Shown piece after piece: positions 4,722-15,300 of a stretch of 15,327 nucleotides of DNA (position 1 is the first letter of the stretch; each line of letters starts with the position of its first letter). The notes beneath the pieces are model-generated. The model was not told the DNA's origin, searched no databases, and saw only the letters and a program-made list of their open reading frames with translations. Origin of the DNA: an uncultured Bacteroidales bacterium (lineage in GTDB: Bacteria > Bacteroidota > Bacteroidia > Bacteroidales > ML635J-15); NCBI GenBank assembly GCA_905233405.1, contig CAJOEG010000045.1, positions 1 to 15,327 of the forward strand, in the 5' to 3' direction. The position numbers and the translations under genes are program-made.

Positions 4722-7700
4722 ATGAGAAAGCGCAATCACATAGAATCGGCAATGCAGCACCACAACATAATATTTGTTGTGTGCGCCGCTCTTGTGGCTT
4801 TCGGAATATTCAGTCTGCCAAACCTAAACAAGGATGAATTCCCTCAATTTACTATCCGACAGGGTGTTGTTGCTGCAATATATCCGGGCGCATCGGCTCA
4901 GGAAGTGGAACAGCAGGTTGCAAAGCCTCTCGAACGATTCCTTTTTACCTATCAGGAAATCGACAAGGACGGCACCTACTCAATTTCCGAAAACGGAATC
5001 GTCTATGTCTTTGTGGAACTGAAGCCTACCATAAACGACAAGGATGCCGTATGGTCAAAAATCCGCCACGGTTTGAAACTATTCAAGACGACTTCATTGC
5101 CTGCGGGCGTGCTTGAGGTCGTGGTGGTCGATGACTTCGGTAACACCTCATCAATGCTTCTGGCGGTGGAATCGGAACAGCGCACGCCACGCGAACTCGA
5201 AAGTTATTCGGAACAAATCTGCGACCGACTGCGTTCAATTCCCGAAATGGGAAATCTGAAAACTTTTGGTCTGCAGAAGGAGGAAATTGCCGTTACTATC
5301 GACGCAGAAAAACTTTCAGCATACGGCATCGACCAGAAGATTCTGCTTACCGAACTTGCTACGCAAGGTTTCCGTACCATTGGCGGAAATATCGAGGAAA
5401 CATCGGGCAACACTCAGATACACATTGCAATACCTTACGATTCGGAATACGCTATCGGCGAGCAGATTGTCTATGCCGACCCCGAAGGACACTCAATCCG
5501 TCTGCGCGATATTGCCGAAATCGAACGTCGCTACGCCGAGCCGTCGAACTATATAGAGTACAACGGAAAAAGTTGTGTGATAGTGTCGATGGAAATGTGT
5601 GCCGGCAACAACATCGTGGCTTTCGGCGAAAAGGTTGAGAAAATCCTTGACGAAATGCGCCACGAACTTCCGCCCGATGTAAACATGCAGCGCATTACCG
5701 ACCAGCCGAAAGTGGTTGACAAGTCGGTGATTTCGTTCCTGCGCGACCTTGTTGAATCAATGCTCGTGGTTATCGCCGTGATGCTTTTGCTTTTCCCGTT
5801 GCGAACTGCACTTGTTGCAGGTTCGGGCGTTCCAATTTGTACCGCTATTACTCTTGGTTTGATGTATCTGTTTGGTATTGAACTTAATACAGTTACGCTC
5901 GCAGCCTTGATAGTTGTACTCGGAATGATTGTCGATAACTCCATAATTGTCATCGACGGGTACACCGACTATCTGCAGAAAGGTCATTCGCGCTGGTATT
6001 CGGCTTCGGTAAGCACAACAGAACTTTTTGTCCCGACACTTCTGGCTACAATAGCCATCTGCGCAATGTTCTACCCGATGCTGAAAATCATCAACGGACC
6101 TCTGGGCGACTTCGTGAAACTTTTCCCGTGGACAATCGCTTTCTCGCTGCTGATTTCGCTGTTGTATGCCGTATGGATAACGCCTTACCTCTGCACAAAG
6201 TTCATACGCAAGGCCGAAGAATCAGTACTATGGTTCAAGCGTGTGTTTGGCGACGATTTCTACATCGAACTGCAGCGCCACAAGACCGACAAGCCAGGCG
6301 GTGTGATACTGATATTCTTCGGCACTTTCGGATTAGGTATTTTCCTGTTCACACAAATGAAAATACAGATGCTTCCGAAAGCCGACCGCGATTGCTTTGC
6401 CGTAGAAATTCACCTTACAGAAGGCAGTAGCCTCGAGCAGACCGCAATTGTGGTTGACAGTTTACAACATATTCTAAGTGCAGACAACCGCGTGAAATCG
6501 GTAACATCGTTTGTAGGCTGTGCTTCGCCTCGATTCCACGCCACCTACGCACCGCAGATGGGAAAGAAGAGCTACGCACAGTTCATCGTGAACACCGAAA
6601 GCGAAAAAGCAACTCTTGCAATCATAAAGGAATACAGCGAAAAGTATGAAAATCATTTCCCGAACGCATACGTCCGCTTCAAACAAATGGACTATCAAGC
6701 AGTTAAGAATCCTATCGAAGTGCGTATCAGTGGAGACGACCTTGTTACGATGGAAAAATTTGCAGATTCGCTCAAGGTGTATATGAACTCGCTTCCAGAA
6801 CTCACTTGGGTACATTCCGACTACGACGAGTCGTCGCCTAATGTGAAAATCCGACTCAAGCCCGATGAAGCCTCACAGATGGGAATTACCCAGAGTATGC
6901 TTTCGATTTACCTTTCGGGAGCTCTTGGAGGACAGACGCTTACAACTGTTTGGGAAGGTGATTACAAGGTGCCTGTTGTGCTTTACTCGCAGGTTTCCGA
7001 CACTAGCAAAATCAAGACTTTAGAGAACCAACTTGTCCCGACAGCCTTGCCGGGAGTATGGGTGCCGCTTCGCCAAGTTGCCGACATCGAGCCCGATTGG
7101 CAGAAGTCGTCGATTACGCGCTACAACAGCATCCGCACAATAACCGTCGGCAGCGACCTTAAATACGGTTGCAGCCAGCCAGTCAGCCAGAAGCAGATTG
7201 AAAAATATGTTGATACCAACATCCGACCCAATCTGCCCGACGGAATAAACATTGAATATGGCGGTCTTACGGGCGCTAACAACGCTATGATTCCGCAGAT
7301 TGTGCTTACGATTATCGCCGCTGTGCTTGTGCTGTTCATCTTCCTGCTCTACCACTTTGCAAAAATCGACATGGCAGTGCTTTCAATCGCATCGAGTTTG
7401 ATTTGCATTTTCGGTGCTTTTACGGGACTTTGGATGTTCGGACTCGACTTCAGCATTACGGCAGTGCTTGGTATTGTGAGCCTTATAGGTGTCATTGTGC
7501 GAAATGCAATCATCATGTTCGAGTATGCCGAATCGCTGCGCCGCGACAAGCACAAGACCGCCAAGGAAGCCGCATTCGAAGCAGGCAAGCGCCGTATGCG
7601 ACCGATATTCCTTACTTCGGCAACAACAGCTCTTGGCGTTATACCTATGATTATTGCTCATACATCGTTGTGGATGCCTATGGGCGTGGTAATTTGCTTC

Positions 7701-7781
7701 GGTACAATATTCTCGTTGCCACTGATTGTTACCGTGCTTCCTGTGGCTTACTGGCAAATATACAAACGGAAAGGAGAATGA
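4722..7781 (+). CDS. RND efflux pump, inner-membrane subunit (AcrB/HAE-like)
   Basis: This 1019-residue protein has the complete RND architecture. TM1 is near residues 15-33, followed by a first periplasmic porter/docking region. TM2-TM6 span about 340-490, TM7 about 528-545, a second periplasmic region follows, and TM8-TM12 span about 855-1012. Signatures include the early DEFPQFTIRQGVVAAIYPGAS (38-58) and the AxPLERFLF stretch. TM4 reads VVLGMIVDNSIIVID, with D405 matching the first proton-relay aspartate of AcrB; the second is N406. TM10 reads IGVIVRNAIIMFE, with R927 where AcrB has lysine. RMRPIFLTSATTALGVIPM (958-976) is the usual TM11 entry. The protein would use proton motive force to drive substrate out through the adaptor and TolC-like channel. 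Drug or lipid substrates cannot be told apart. The start is preceded by TAGGAA; the stop overlaps the next gene's start by four bases. Confidence 0.94.
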   Translation: MRKRNHIESAMQHHNIIFVVCAALVAFGIFSLPNLNKDEFPQFTIRQGVVAAIYPGASAQEVEQQVAKPLERFLFTYQEIDKDGTYSISENGIVYVFVELKPTINDKDAVWSKIRHGLKLFKTTSLPAGVLEVVVVDDFGNTSSMLLAVESEQRTPRELESYSEQICDRLRSIPEMGNLKTFGLQKEEIAVTIDAEKLSAYGIDQKILLTELATQGFRTIGGNIEETSGNTQIHIAIPYDSEYAIGEQIVYADPEGHSIRLRDIAEIERRYAEPSNYIEYNGKSCVIVSMEMCAGNNIVAFGEKVEKILDEMRHELPPDVNMQRITDQPKVVDKSVISFLRDLVESMLVVIAVMLLLFPLRTALVAGSGVPICTAITLGLMYLFGIELNTVTLAALIVVLGMIVDNSIIVIDGYTDYLQKGHSRWYSASVSTTELFVPTLLATIAICAMFYPMLKIINGPLGDFVKLFPWTIAFSLLISLLYAVWITPYLCTKFIRKAEESVLWFKRVFGDDFYIELQRHKTDKPGGVILIFFGTFGLGIFLFTQMKIQMLPKADRDCFAVEIHLTEGSSLEQTAIVVDSLQHILSADNRVKSVTSFVGCASPRFHATYAPQMGKKSYAQFIVNTESEKATLAIIKEYSEKYENHFPNAYVRFKQMDYQAVKNPIEVRISGDDLVTMEKFADSLKVYMNSLPELTWVHSDYDESSPNVKIRLKPDEASQMGITQSMLSIYLSGALGGQTLTTVWEGDYKVPVVLYSQVSDTSKIKTLENQLVPTALPGVWVPLRQVADIEPDWQKSSITRYNSIRTITVGSDLKYGCSQPVSQKQIEKYVDTNIRPNLPDGINIEYGGLTGANNAMIPQIVLTIIAAVLVLFIFLLYHFAKIDMAVLSIASSLICIFGAFTGLWMFGLDFSITAVLGIVSLIGVIVRNAIIMFEYAESLRRDKHKTAKEAAFEAGKRRMRPIFLTSATTALGVIPMIIAHTSLWMPMGVVICFGTIFSLPLIVTVLPVAYWQIYKRKGE

Positions 7782-9178
7782 AAAGATTAGTCGCCATATT
7801 ATCAGCATTTGCGCTTTGTCTGCCAGTTTTCGCACAGAACGAGCCTTCGACTTTCGAATCGGACGAAACTCAACAGGTTTCCCAGTCACTGTCGCTTGAG
7901 CAGTGCAAGAGCCTTGCCGTGCAGAACAATGCAAAAATAAGAAATGCCGAACTCGACATCGAAGCAGCCGAACTGACCAAGAAAGGCGTATTTACCAAAT
8001 ATTTCCCGCAGGTAAGCATAAAGGGCGGCGCATTCAAAGCTACAGATCCACTGCTCGATATGGATATGGGCAAAGGCAATGTAAATGTTGATTTCGGAAA
8101 CTTGGCTATGAACAATGTCTTTACAACCTTATACAATGTCTATGGACCATATATTGATGCCAATGTAAATGTAAAAGGTCTCGACGACGGAATTGTAGGC
8201 GGTGTGATGGCGGTTCAGCCAGTATTTGTCGGTGGACGAATCGTGAACGGCAACAAACTGGCAGGTTTGGGTGTAGAAGCTGCAAAACTGCAGACCGAAA
8301 TGGCTCGCAACGAAACAGACCTAAAGACTGAAGAATTGTACTGGACAATAATCTCGCTGCAAGAGAAGAAGAAAATAATTACTTCTGTAAACCAGCTGCT
8401 CGACACTCTTTACCGAGATGCTTCGGGTGCCGTTGATGCTGGGGTAATACACCGCAACGATTTGCTGAAAGTTACCTTGAAGCAGTCGGAGATGAAGTCG
8501 AACGAATTGAAACTCAACAATGGCATCCGACTTGCAAAGTCGGCTTTGTGCCAGCATATAGGCATTACCTACGACGAAAATATGGTTCTCTCGGACACTA
8601 TCGGCGATATTCCCAATCCGAGCATCTATCGTGTCGACCATACCGAAGCCATCAAGGGTCGCATAGAATATCAATTGCTCGACCTTAGCACCGATGCCGA
8701 ACGACTGAAAAAGAAGTTGATAGTTGGAGAAGCATTGCCACAAATCGCAGTTGGTGCTGGTTATACTTGTAATACGTTAATGGACAAGTTCAAGACCAAC
8801 GGACTGGTTTTCGCAACGCTGTCGATTCCGATTTCGGACTGGTGGGAAAAGTCCTACGATATAAAGAAGCAGGAACTCAATTGCACCAAGGCCGAAAACC
8901 AGCGTCGCGACCTCGACGAGCAGATGCTTCTGCAGATGCAAATGGCATGGAACGACTTAAACGAATCGTACTCGCAGGTGCTATTGACACAACAAACAGC
9001 CGAAACTGCCACCGAAAATCTCAATCTAAGCACCGACAATTATAACGCTGGAATGGTAAGCATGTCGGATGTACTCGAAGCACAGGCTTTGTTACAGCAG
9101 GCACAAAGCCAGCTCGCCGACGACAAGGTAGACTACATGATAAAACTGACAAAATACAAGCAGTTGACGAGACAATAG
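7778..9178 (+). CDS. TolC-family outer-membrane efflux channel
   Basis: This 466-residue protein begins MKRLVAILSAFALCLPVFAQ, a cleavable signal peptide. Two outer-membrane efflux protein (OEP) repeats follow. The first starts with LSLEQCKSLAVQNNAKIRNAELDI and leads into the barrel stretch KYFPQVSIKGGAF. The second ends in YNAGMVSMSDVLEAQALLQQAQSQLADDKVDYM and a YKQLTRQ tail. VGGRIVNGNKLAGLGVEAAKLQTEM in the middle is the usual helix after the first barrel portion. I chose the ATG at 7778 because AAGGAG lies just upstream, it gives a signal peptide, and it overlaps the pump stop in ATGA. The open frame continues upstream to 7403 but only inside the pump gene. It completes the tripartite exporter and ends 123 bases before the operon terminator. 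Confidence 0.93.
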   Translation: MKRLVAILSAFALCLPVFAQNEPSTFESDETQQVSQSLSLEQCKSLAVQNNAKIRNAELDIEAAELTKKGVFTKYFPQVSIKGGAFKATDPLLDMDMGKGNVNVDFGNLAMNNVFTTLYNVYGPYIDANVNVKGLDDGIVGGVMAVQPVFVGGRIVNGNKLAGLGVEAAKLQTEMARNETDLKTEELYWTIISLQEKKKIITSVNQLLDTLYRDASGAVDAGVIHRNDLLKVTLKQSEMKSNELKLNNGIRLAKSALCQHIGITYDENMVLSDTIGDIPNPSIYRVDHTEAIKGRIEYQLLDLSTDAERLKKKLIVGEALPQIAVGAGYTCNTLMDKFKTNGLVFATLSIPISDWWEKSYDIKKQELNCTKAENQRRDLDEQMLLQMQMAWNDLNESYSQVLLTQQTAETATENLNLSTDNYNAGMVSMSDVLEAQALLQQAQSQLADDKVDYMIKLTKYKQLTRQ

Positions 9179-9301
9179 GAATTACGGTAGGTTATAAATG
9201 TGTTTTCTCATATTATGAAATCCAGGCAATACAGTTTTTTATCAATACCTGATAGTGTTGTCCCTTTTTCAGAAACACAAAGAGAGACACTTGCGGCATA
9301 A

Positions 9302-9335
9302 AAAAGAGACTGTCGCTTTTGGGACAGCCTCTTTT
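9302..9335. terminator. Bidirectional intrinsic terminator
   Basis: AAAAGAG (9302-9308) and CTCTTTT (9329-9335) flank a second paired segment, CTGTC (9310-9314) with GACAG (9323-9327). One A-C mismatch separates the two segments, and the loop is 8 bases. Arms rich in A on the left and T on the right give a U-tract in both directions, so it can end the rightward efflux operon and the leftward GLUG-repeat gene whose stop lies at 9356-9358. The stretch 9179-9301 between the tolC-like gene and this hairpin holds no gene and only a minor 5-bp hairpin near 9249. Confidence 0.85.
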
Positions 9336-9355
9336 CCTTCGATTAAATCTTATCT

Positions 9356-12300
9356 CTACCTTTTTGTAATCTGTCTATTCAGTGTTGCACTGCTTGTGCT
9401 TACTCTTACCGTGTAGATTCCTGCCGGGAGTTCTTCAAGATTCAAGGTAGTTTCGTATTCATTGTATGTCGATTCTACCTTTACGTACTTGATTGCCCTG
9501 CCCATAACATCATATACTTCGATTGTTGCAGGTTCGTTGCTGAAGTGTTCGAGAACGATTGTTACATCACTTGAGAACGGGTTCGGGAATATTGAAACAT
9601 TCGGGTCGTTTTCAGTGTCGTTGCAACTTACCAAAATTATTTCCGAATAAGTTCTTGTTCCGTCGTAATCAACCTGATACAACCTATAATAAACATCGCC
9701 GCCGTAGTAATCGTTATCAGTGTGGCCGTACTCTATATGCTCAATAGAATTTCCTGCGCCAGCGACCTGTGCTATTGCAGCAAAGTTAACTGCATCGTAC
9801 GACTTTTCCACAACAAAGTAATTGTTGTTTCTTTCGGAGGCTGTAGTCCACGAAATCTCAACCAAGTTTCCGTTGCAATGTGCAGAGAATTCTACGAGCT
9901 CTATTGGGAGCAATAGTTCTTTTGCTTTGGTTGATGCAAAGGTTACAATTTTCCTGTCTGTTGAACGTGTGCCAGAGAATGGGATAACTTCCGTTGTCGC
10001 GGTTGCATATCCACTTTCAAATGTACCTTCGAATGAAGTAGTAAGACCTGTCCATACAAATCCGCCTTCATTGGCGTATGCCAGACGTAGATAATCAAAG
10101 TTGTCGTCTCCACCATCCGCGTTTGTGTCGAAACTATGGTTGCTACCACTTCCGTCCCAGTACAATTGTACAGTCGAAAGGTTTGTTGCATCTGTAGAAC
10201 CAACAATCCAGTATTCTCTGTCGCTTACGTGGTCGAGGTGTATGCTGCTGCCGTCCATATTGCCACCGTGTTCCCACCAGTCTGGCATTCCATCAAAGTC
10301 TTGGTTGTCGGTATTGTACCTTACAGTCAAGTCTGTTGTATTAGCAGTTGTTGCCTTGAACTTGGCTATCTGACCGTCTCCAACCATTGCACCGACGGGG
10401 AAGATGAATGTTTCGTCATTTACCATCTTTTTGGTAACAGTACCATCAACAAACTTTGATGAATTTACTCCGTCAACATTATATGTAGCAATTTTGTCGA
10501 AGTAAACATCGCCGTGTACGATACCACTGGTAAATGTTGCATTTCCTGCAATCTTTATTGGCGATGACAAGCTTGTTGCATTTATGCCGTTTGCATTGTT
10601 GAATGTAACATTGGTGAAATTCAAAGAACCATTTCCAGAAAAAGTCTGGACTGCTGTTCCTGCAAATATTACAGTTCCACCTGCCGACAGCGTTGCATCA
10701 GTTCCTATTGTTACATTACCAGAGACATTCAATGTCTTGTCATTAGAAACATTAACCGCTGCGTTTTCTCCTATGGTTACATTGTTTACCGAAATGGTTT
10801 GGTTGGCTGTTGTCCAGTTGTGAATACAACCTTCTCCCGCACCGTATTGTTCAACAAAGACATTGTGGGTTGTTGCATTTGGATAATTAGCAGCTTGGAC
10901 ATATTTGCTGTTTTCGCTGTCGTATGTTACCCAATTGTATCTGTTATCCCAATTTATGCTTGCACCACCAGTCCAGATGTAATCGTTTGCTGTCGGGTCG
11001 GTAATTGATGGAGAGCCTTCGACATTGACATCTACGGTTGCTGTTGCCGTACAAGTTGAAGCATCGGTGACTAGTACTGTGTATGTTGTCGCTTCTGTTG
11101 GCAATACCGTTGCTGTTGCAGCGCCATCGGTTAACACGCCAGTGCCTTCCCAGTCGTAAGTATAATCAGCATCTGCAACTGTTGATATGTCAACAGATTG
11201 TCCCATACAAGTCGTCTTTTCTGTATCGGTTCCTGTCAGGTCGGGAGGAAGCAATTCGGCAAGAGTAACCTTTATAGCTTTCTTTTCTCCTCCATTTTCT
11301 GCATAAATTATCCGTTCTTCCTTTTCTTCACAAGTACGGGTTATAGTTGCCGTACTTCCTGATATTTCAATGTTTGTAGGTTCTTCGACAGACCATGTTA
11401 TTGGTTCTTCTCCGATTAGCGTTGTTACAGTAAAGTCATTCAATACGCTGTCGTATATTTCAACTTCGGGACTTGCATTGAATGTTGCTGCAGCTGATGC
11501 CAGTATGGAACCGATTTTACTGTCGGTACCCTTAGGTATTGGGTAACCATCGTTTGTGACGAAGTTCTCTGTCCATATTGTACCTGTAAGAGCAGAACCT
11601 GTAAGTTGAGAAGTTTTCTTTCCTTCTGCAACACCAGCCTCATCATCGGTAGAACCGAGACCTTTACCCTTGCTTCGTTGCATATCATAAACATTGTTTG
11701 CCAGATTACCTTTGCTTGTGCCGCATATAGAACTGCCTTTTTCAACTGTTCCAGTTGCAATGTTAACCTTGACCGTTGAATTTTCATCGCTATCGCCAAT
11801 GATTCCTCCTGTTGTGCTGGCAGTATTACCTGTTACGTTAGCACCATTGTTGTTATAGCAAATTATGGTACGTTCACCCTTACCGCATATACCACCGACA
11901 TAACTTGTACCCTCAACGCTTCCGCTGTTAGCGCAGTTAGATATTAGGTTCTCATTGTCAAGCACAAGCGATTGCGACCAGCCTACAATTCCACCCATAC
12001 GACTCTTTCCTGTTACATTACCGCTGTTGGTTGTATTCTTAATAGCTGAATATGAATACTCAAAGCCAACTATACCACCCGAGTAACTGTCGTTGCTTGC
12101 TGCTCTTACATCGCCAAAGTTTTCACAGTTGGTAATTGTTGCAAGTGTCAACGAATTCTTACCCTGCGTTCTGCCTACAATACCGCCGCCGTATGCGTTT
12201 ACCTTTATGTTGCCTCTATTCTTGCAGTTGTTAATGTTTCCAGCCGAATAGTATTGTCCGCATATACCGCCAAGGTATGAGCCACCGCCACCTGCAATTC

Positions 12301-15300
12301 CAATATTACCAGTATTTTCACAGTTGATTATATTGTCGTATGGGACTGTTGGTGAGGTATTGCTCACATATCCAATTATACCTCCAGTATTTGTACGACC
12401 AGTTATACTTGCACTGTTTGTGCAGTCAGTAATCCTAGACCAGCCGCCAGCATATCCGCAGATACCACCAGTACCATTGACCTGGGTGTTAGAATAGATG
12501 GAGTCGCCAACGAATGTACAATTTTCAATTTCTCCCATCTGGAGTGCCGATATACCTTCGATAGATGCACAGATACCGCCAAAATATCCTGTTTCCTTTG
12601 TTACATTTGGCACCCCGCTACCTGCCGACTTCATTTCTACGGTAAGGTTTCTAACATATCCGCCAGTTATCTTTCCTATGAAGCCACCATAGTACTTTAC
12701 AGGGTTTGCTGTTGTTGTGAAATTAACTTCCGAAACAGTATGGTTTTCACCGTCTATATTTCCAGCGAAGAAAGCGGCAGGAACACTTCCGATTGCTTCC
12801 CACGCATCGCTCTCTGTTATTGTAATGTCGTCCTTGATATGGAATGTTATTCCCATATAGCCGTTGGTGTTGAGCACGCCCTTGTATTTTCCTCCATCCC
12901 TGTTGTTTACTGCGTTACGGAACGCTATAAGGTCTGCTTCATTATTTATATCAAGGTCGGTCGGAGGCTCCTTTGAAGTAATTATATACTTCTTCTTTGC
13001 CTCGCCCTTTTCTACCGTAACTATTGAAGTGCAAATATCGGTCTCGGGGTCGGCTTCTGGATCAACAGCTACGTCTGTACTTGTTACATTCACATATTCG
13101 GGGAAAGAACTTGTCCAAGTATATTCTCCTGAAGTTGTAATGCGTGTAAAGTTTACGTGTGTATTGTTCCATACCTGTGTAGAAGTCGGGTCGTTGAGAT
13201 AAATAGGTATAGCAGAAACCATTGCAATATCTGATGTGTGTCCTGTTGGAACAGGGTAGCGGTCATCGGCAAATGTCCAGTATGTATCGCTCCAGTTGGT
13301 TCCTGATAGTCCGGTTGGAGTATTGCCAACTATTTGTTGAGGAGTAAGACCGATAGCCGAACCATCGGTGTCGTTGCTTACATTGCTGCTGTTCGATACG
13401 CCAAGTACCGTTGATTTGGTTTTGTCGTAATAGCAATATTGGCAATAATTGTTTCCACCTGAGATTGACGCACCAGTATTGACATTTCCTGTGTTGAGGC
13501 AATACAAAGTGTAACCGCCGTTGTAGCCAACAATACCTGCGGTTGAATATGATGTACCACTAACATTTCCACCGTTGGTACTGTACATTATGTCGCCCTT
13601 TGAAATCTGTCCGCATATACCGCCTACACTTGATGAACCTCCAACATTTGCAACATTGATGCAATTTTCTATATAGTTTCTTGCATCGTCGGTTCCTCCC
13701 GAGTATCCAACTATACCGCCAATGTTGGTCGAACCACCAGCCACTCTACCCGAAACTTCACAATTGATAACATTGGTGTAGTTGTTTGCATAACCGCAGA
13801 TTCCACCTACATAGCTACCAGTAGATTCAACTTCTCCGATGAACGAGCAATTGATAATCTGGGCATAGTTGCTACTTTCAGCACCGCGGATAAATGCACA
13901 TATACCTGCAGCATACGATGCACAGGAAATGTTGCCCTTTACATTCAGGTTCTTTATTGTAGAGCCTAAAACATATCCGAATACTGCCTTGTATGAATTA
14001 GGTACATTATTATTTGTACCATTACCATTTATTTTCAAATTGCTAATAGTGTGGTTGTCACCATCAAAGTTGCCCTTAAATGGATTGGTAGATCCTGTTC
14101 CTACTGGCAAAAAGTCATCCTTGATGTTAGTATTGCTAGTCTGTGCTTTCTGGTCAGTAGGATATGTACTCTGGGCCAAGTCAATATCACATTGAAGCTG
14201 GAAGTTCTTGCCGGCGAATCCACTTTCGTTCATTATACCCTTGTACGAACCTGTTTCTCCTGCGTTTACAGCATTTCTGAACTTTATGAATTCTGTCAAT
14301 GTGCTGATAGGAATTGGGTCTTGAGTTTCTGGATTCTGTATAAAGAATGTCTTTACATGGTAATTGTCTGTGAGTTTGAGGAAAATGTTAGCGCAATCCT
14401 TTTCAGTGCCATTAACGGTTGGAACATTGCTACTAATTTTAAGGAAAGTTCTTCCTGTTTCTTCGTTACGAACACAATTTGTCATCCAAGTCATACCTGT
14501 TTCATTGACAAGGTCGAAGTTTTGGCTTACTAGACGGTATGTCTGATGTGTAGAAGGGTCTCCTCTCTTGTCGAGTGTCAGAGGAATAGCCGCAAGTTTA
14601 GCGCCAGTTTGTGTTGCCAATTTTTTCGGCATTGGGTAAAGCGATGCTGTATAGCTCCATTCTGTAGTGCCTAATGCACTTTGCAAAGCAGTGCCTTGCA
14701 TTTCCGATGTATATTTGTCGTATACTGTAGCTCTGCTATCGGTTCTGTCGCACCTTTGTTTATCAAAGTAGCAACTGGTTATTGTAACATCGCCTTCGGT
14801 TGACCCTACTATCGGACCGCCCATATTTACACCGCCAGTAGCGATGCAGGATGTTATAGTCGAAGCATTAAGGGTACCGCAAACGCCACCTGCATTTTCG
14901 GTTGTTGCAGAAACGTTTCCGCCATTGTTGCAGAACTTGACTTCCGAATTGTTTTCGCAGGCACCCACGATACCGCCGACATAGTTTGCTGCTGTTACAG
15001 AGGCTGCGTTTGTACAGGAAATTATCTTCGTAGCGACATCATCTTCTGCATCGGCGTGACCGCATATACCACCAGCGTAGTCAACAGCGGAATTTATCTT
15101 ACCGCAGAAGTCGCACTCCTTTATAATTGTCGCAATTGCCTCTGCACATATACCTCCTGTATACGAACCTGTGTTATTGATAACAGCCGATACGTGGCAT
15201 TGTGAGATAACCGACTTCTTTGCAAATCCTACAAGTCCTGCCACATACGATGATCCGTTTATCTTGTTGTCGTTAGTTATCGTTCCGTTTGCCGAATTAA

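Noticed and set aside
7403..7777. Upstream extension of the tolC-like frame into the pump gene
   Set aside because: The extension is an out-of-frame reading of pump TM8-TM12. The ATG at 7778 gives a signal peptide and an SD.
15242..15244. GTG at 15244 as start of the giant GLUG protein
   Set aside because: The same frame stays open to the window end and the upstream codons still encode GLUG-like sequence (NGSSYVAGLVG), so the gene is truncated by the window.
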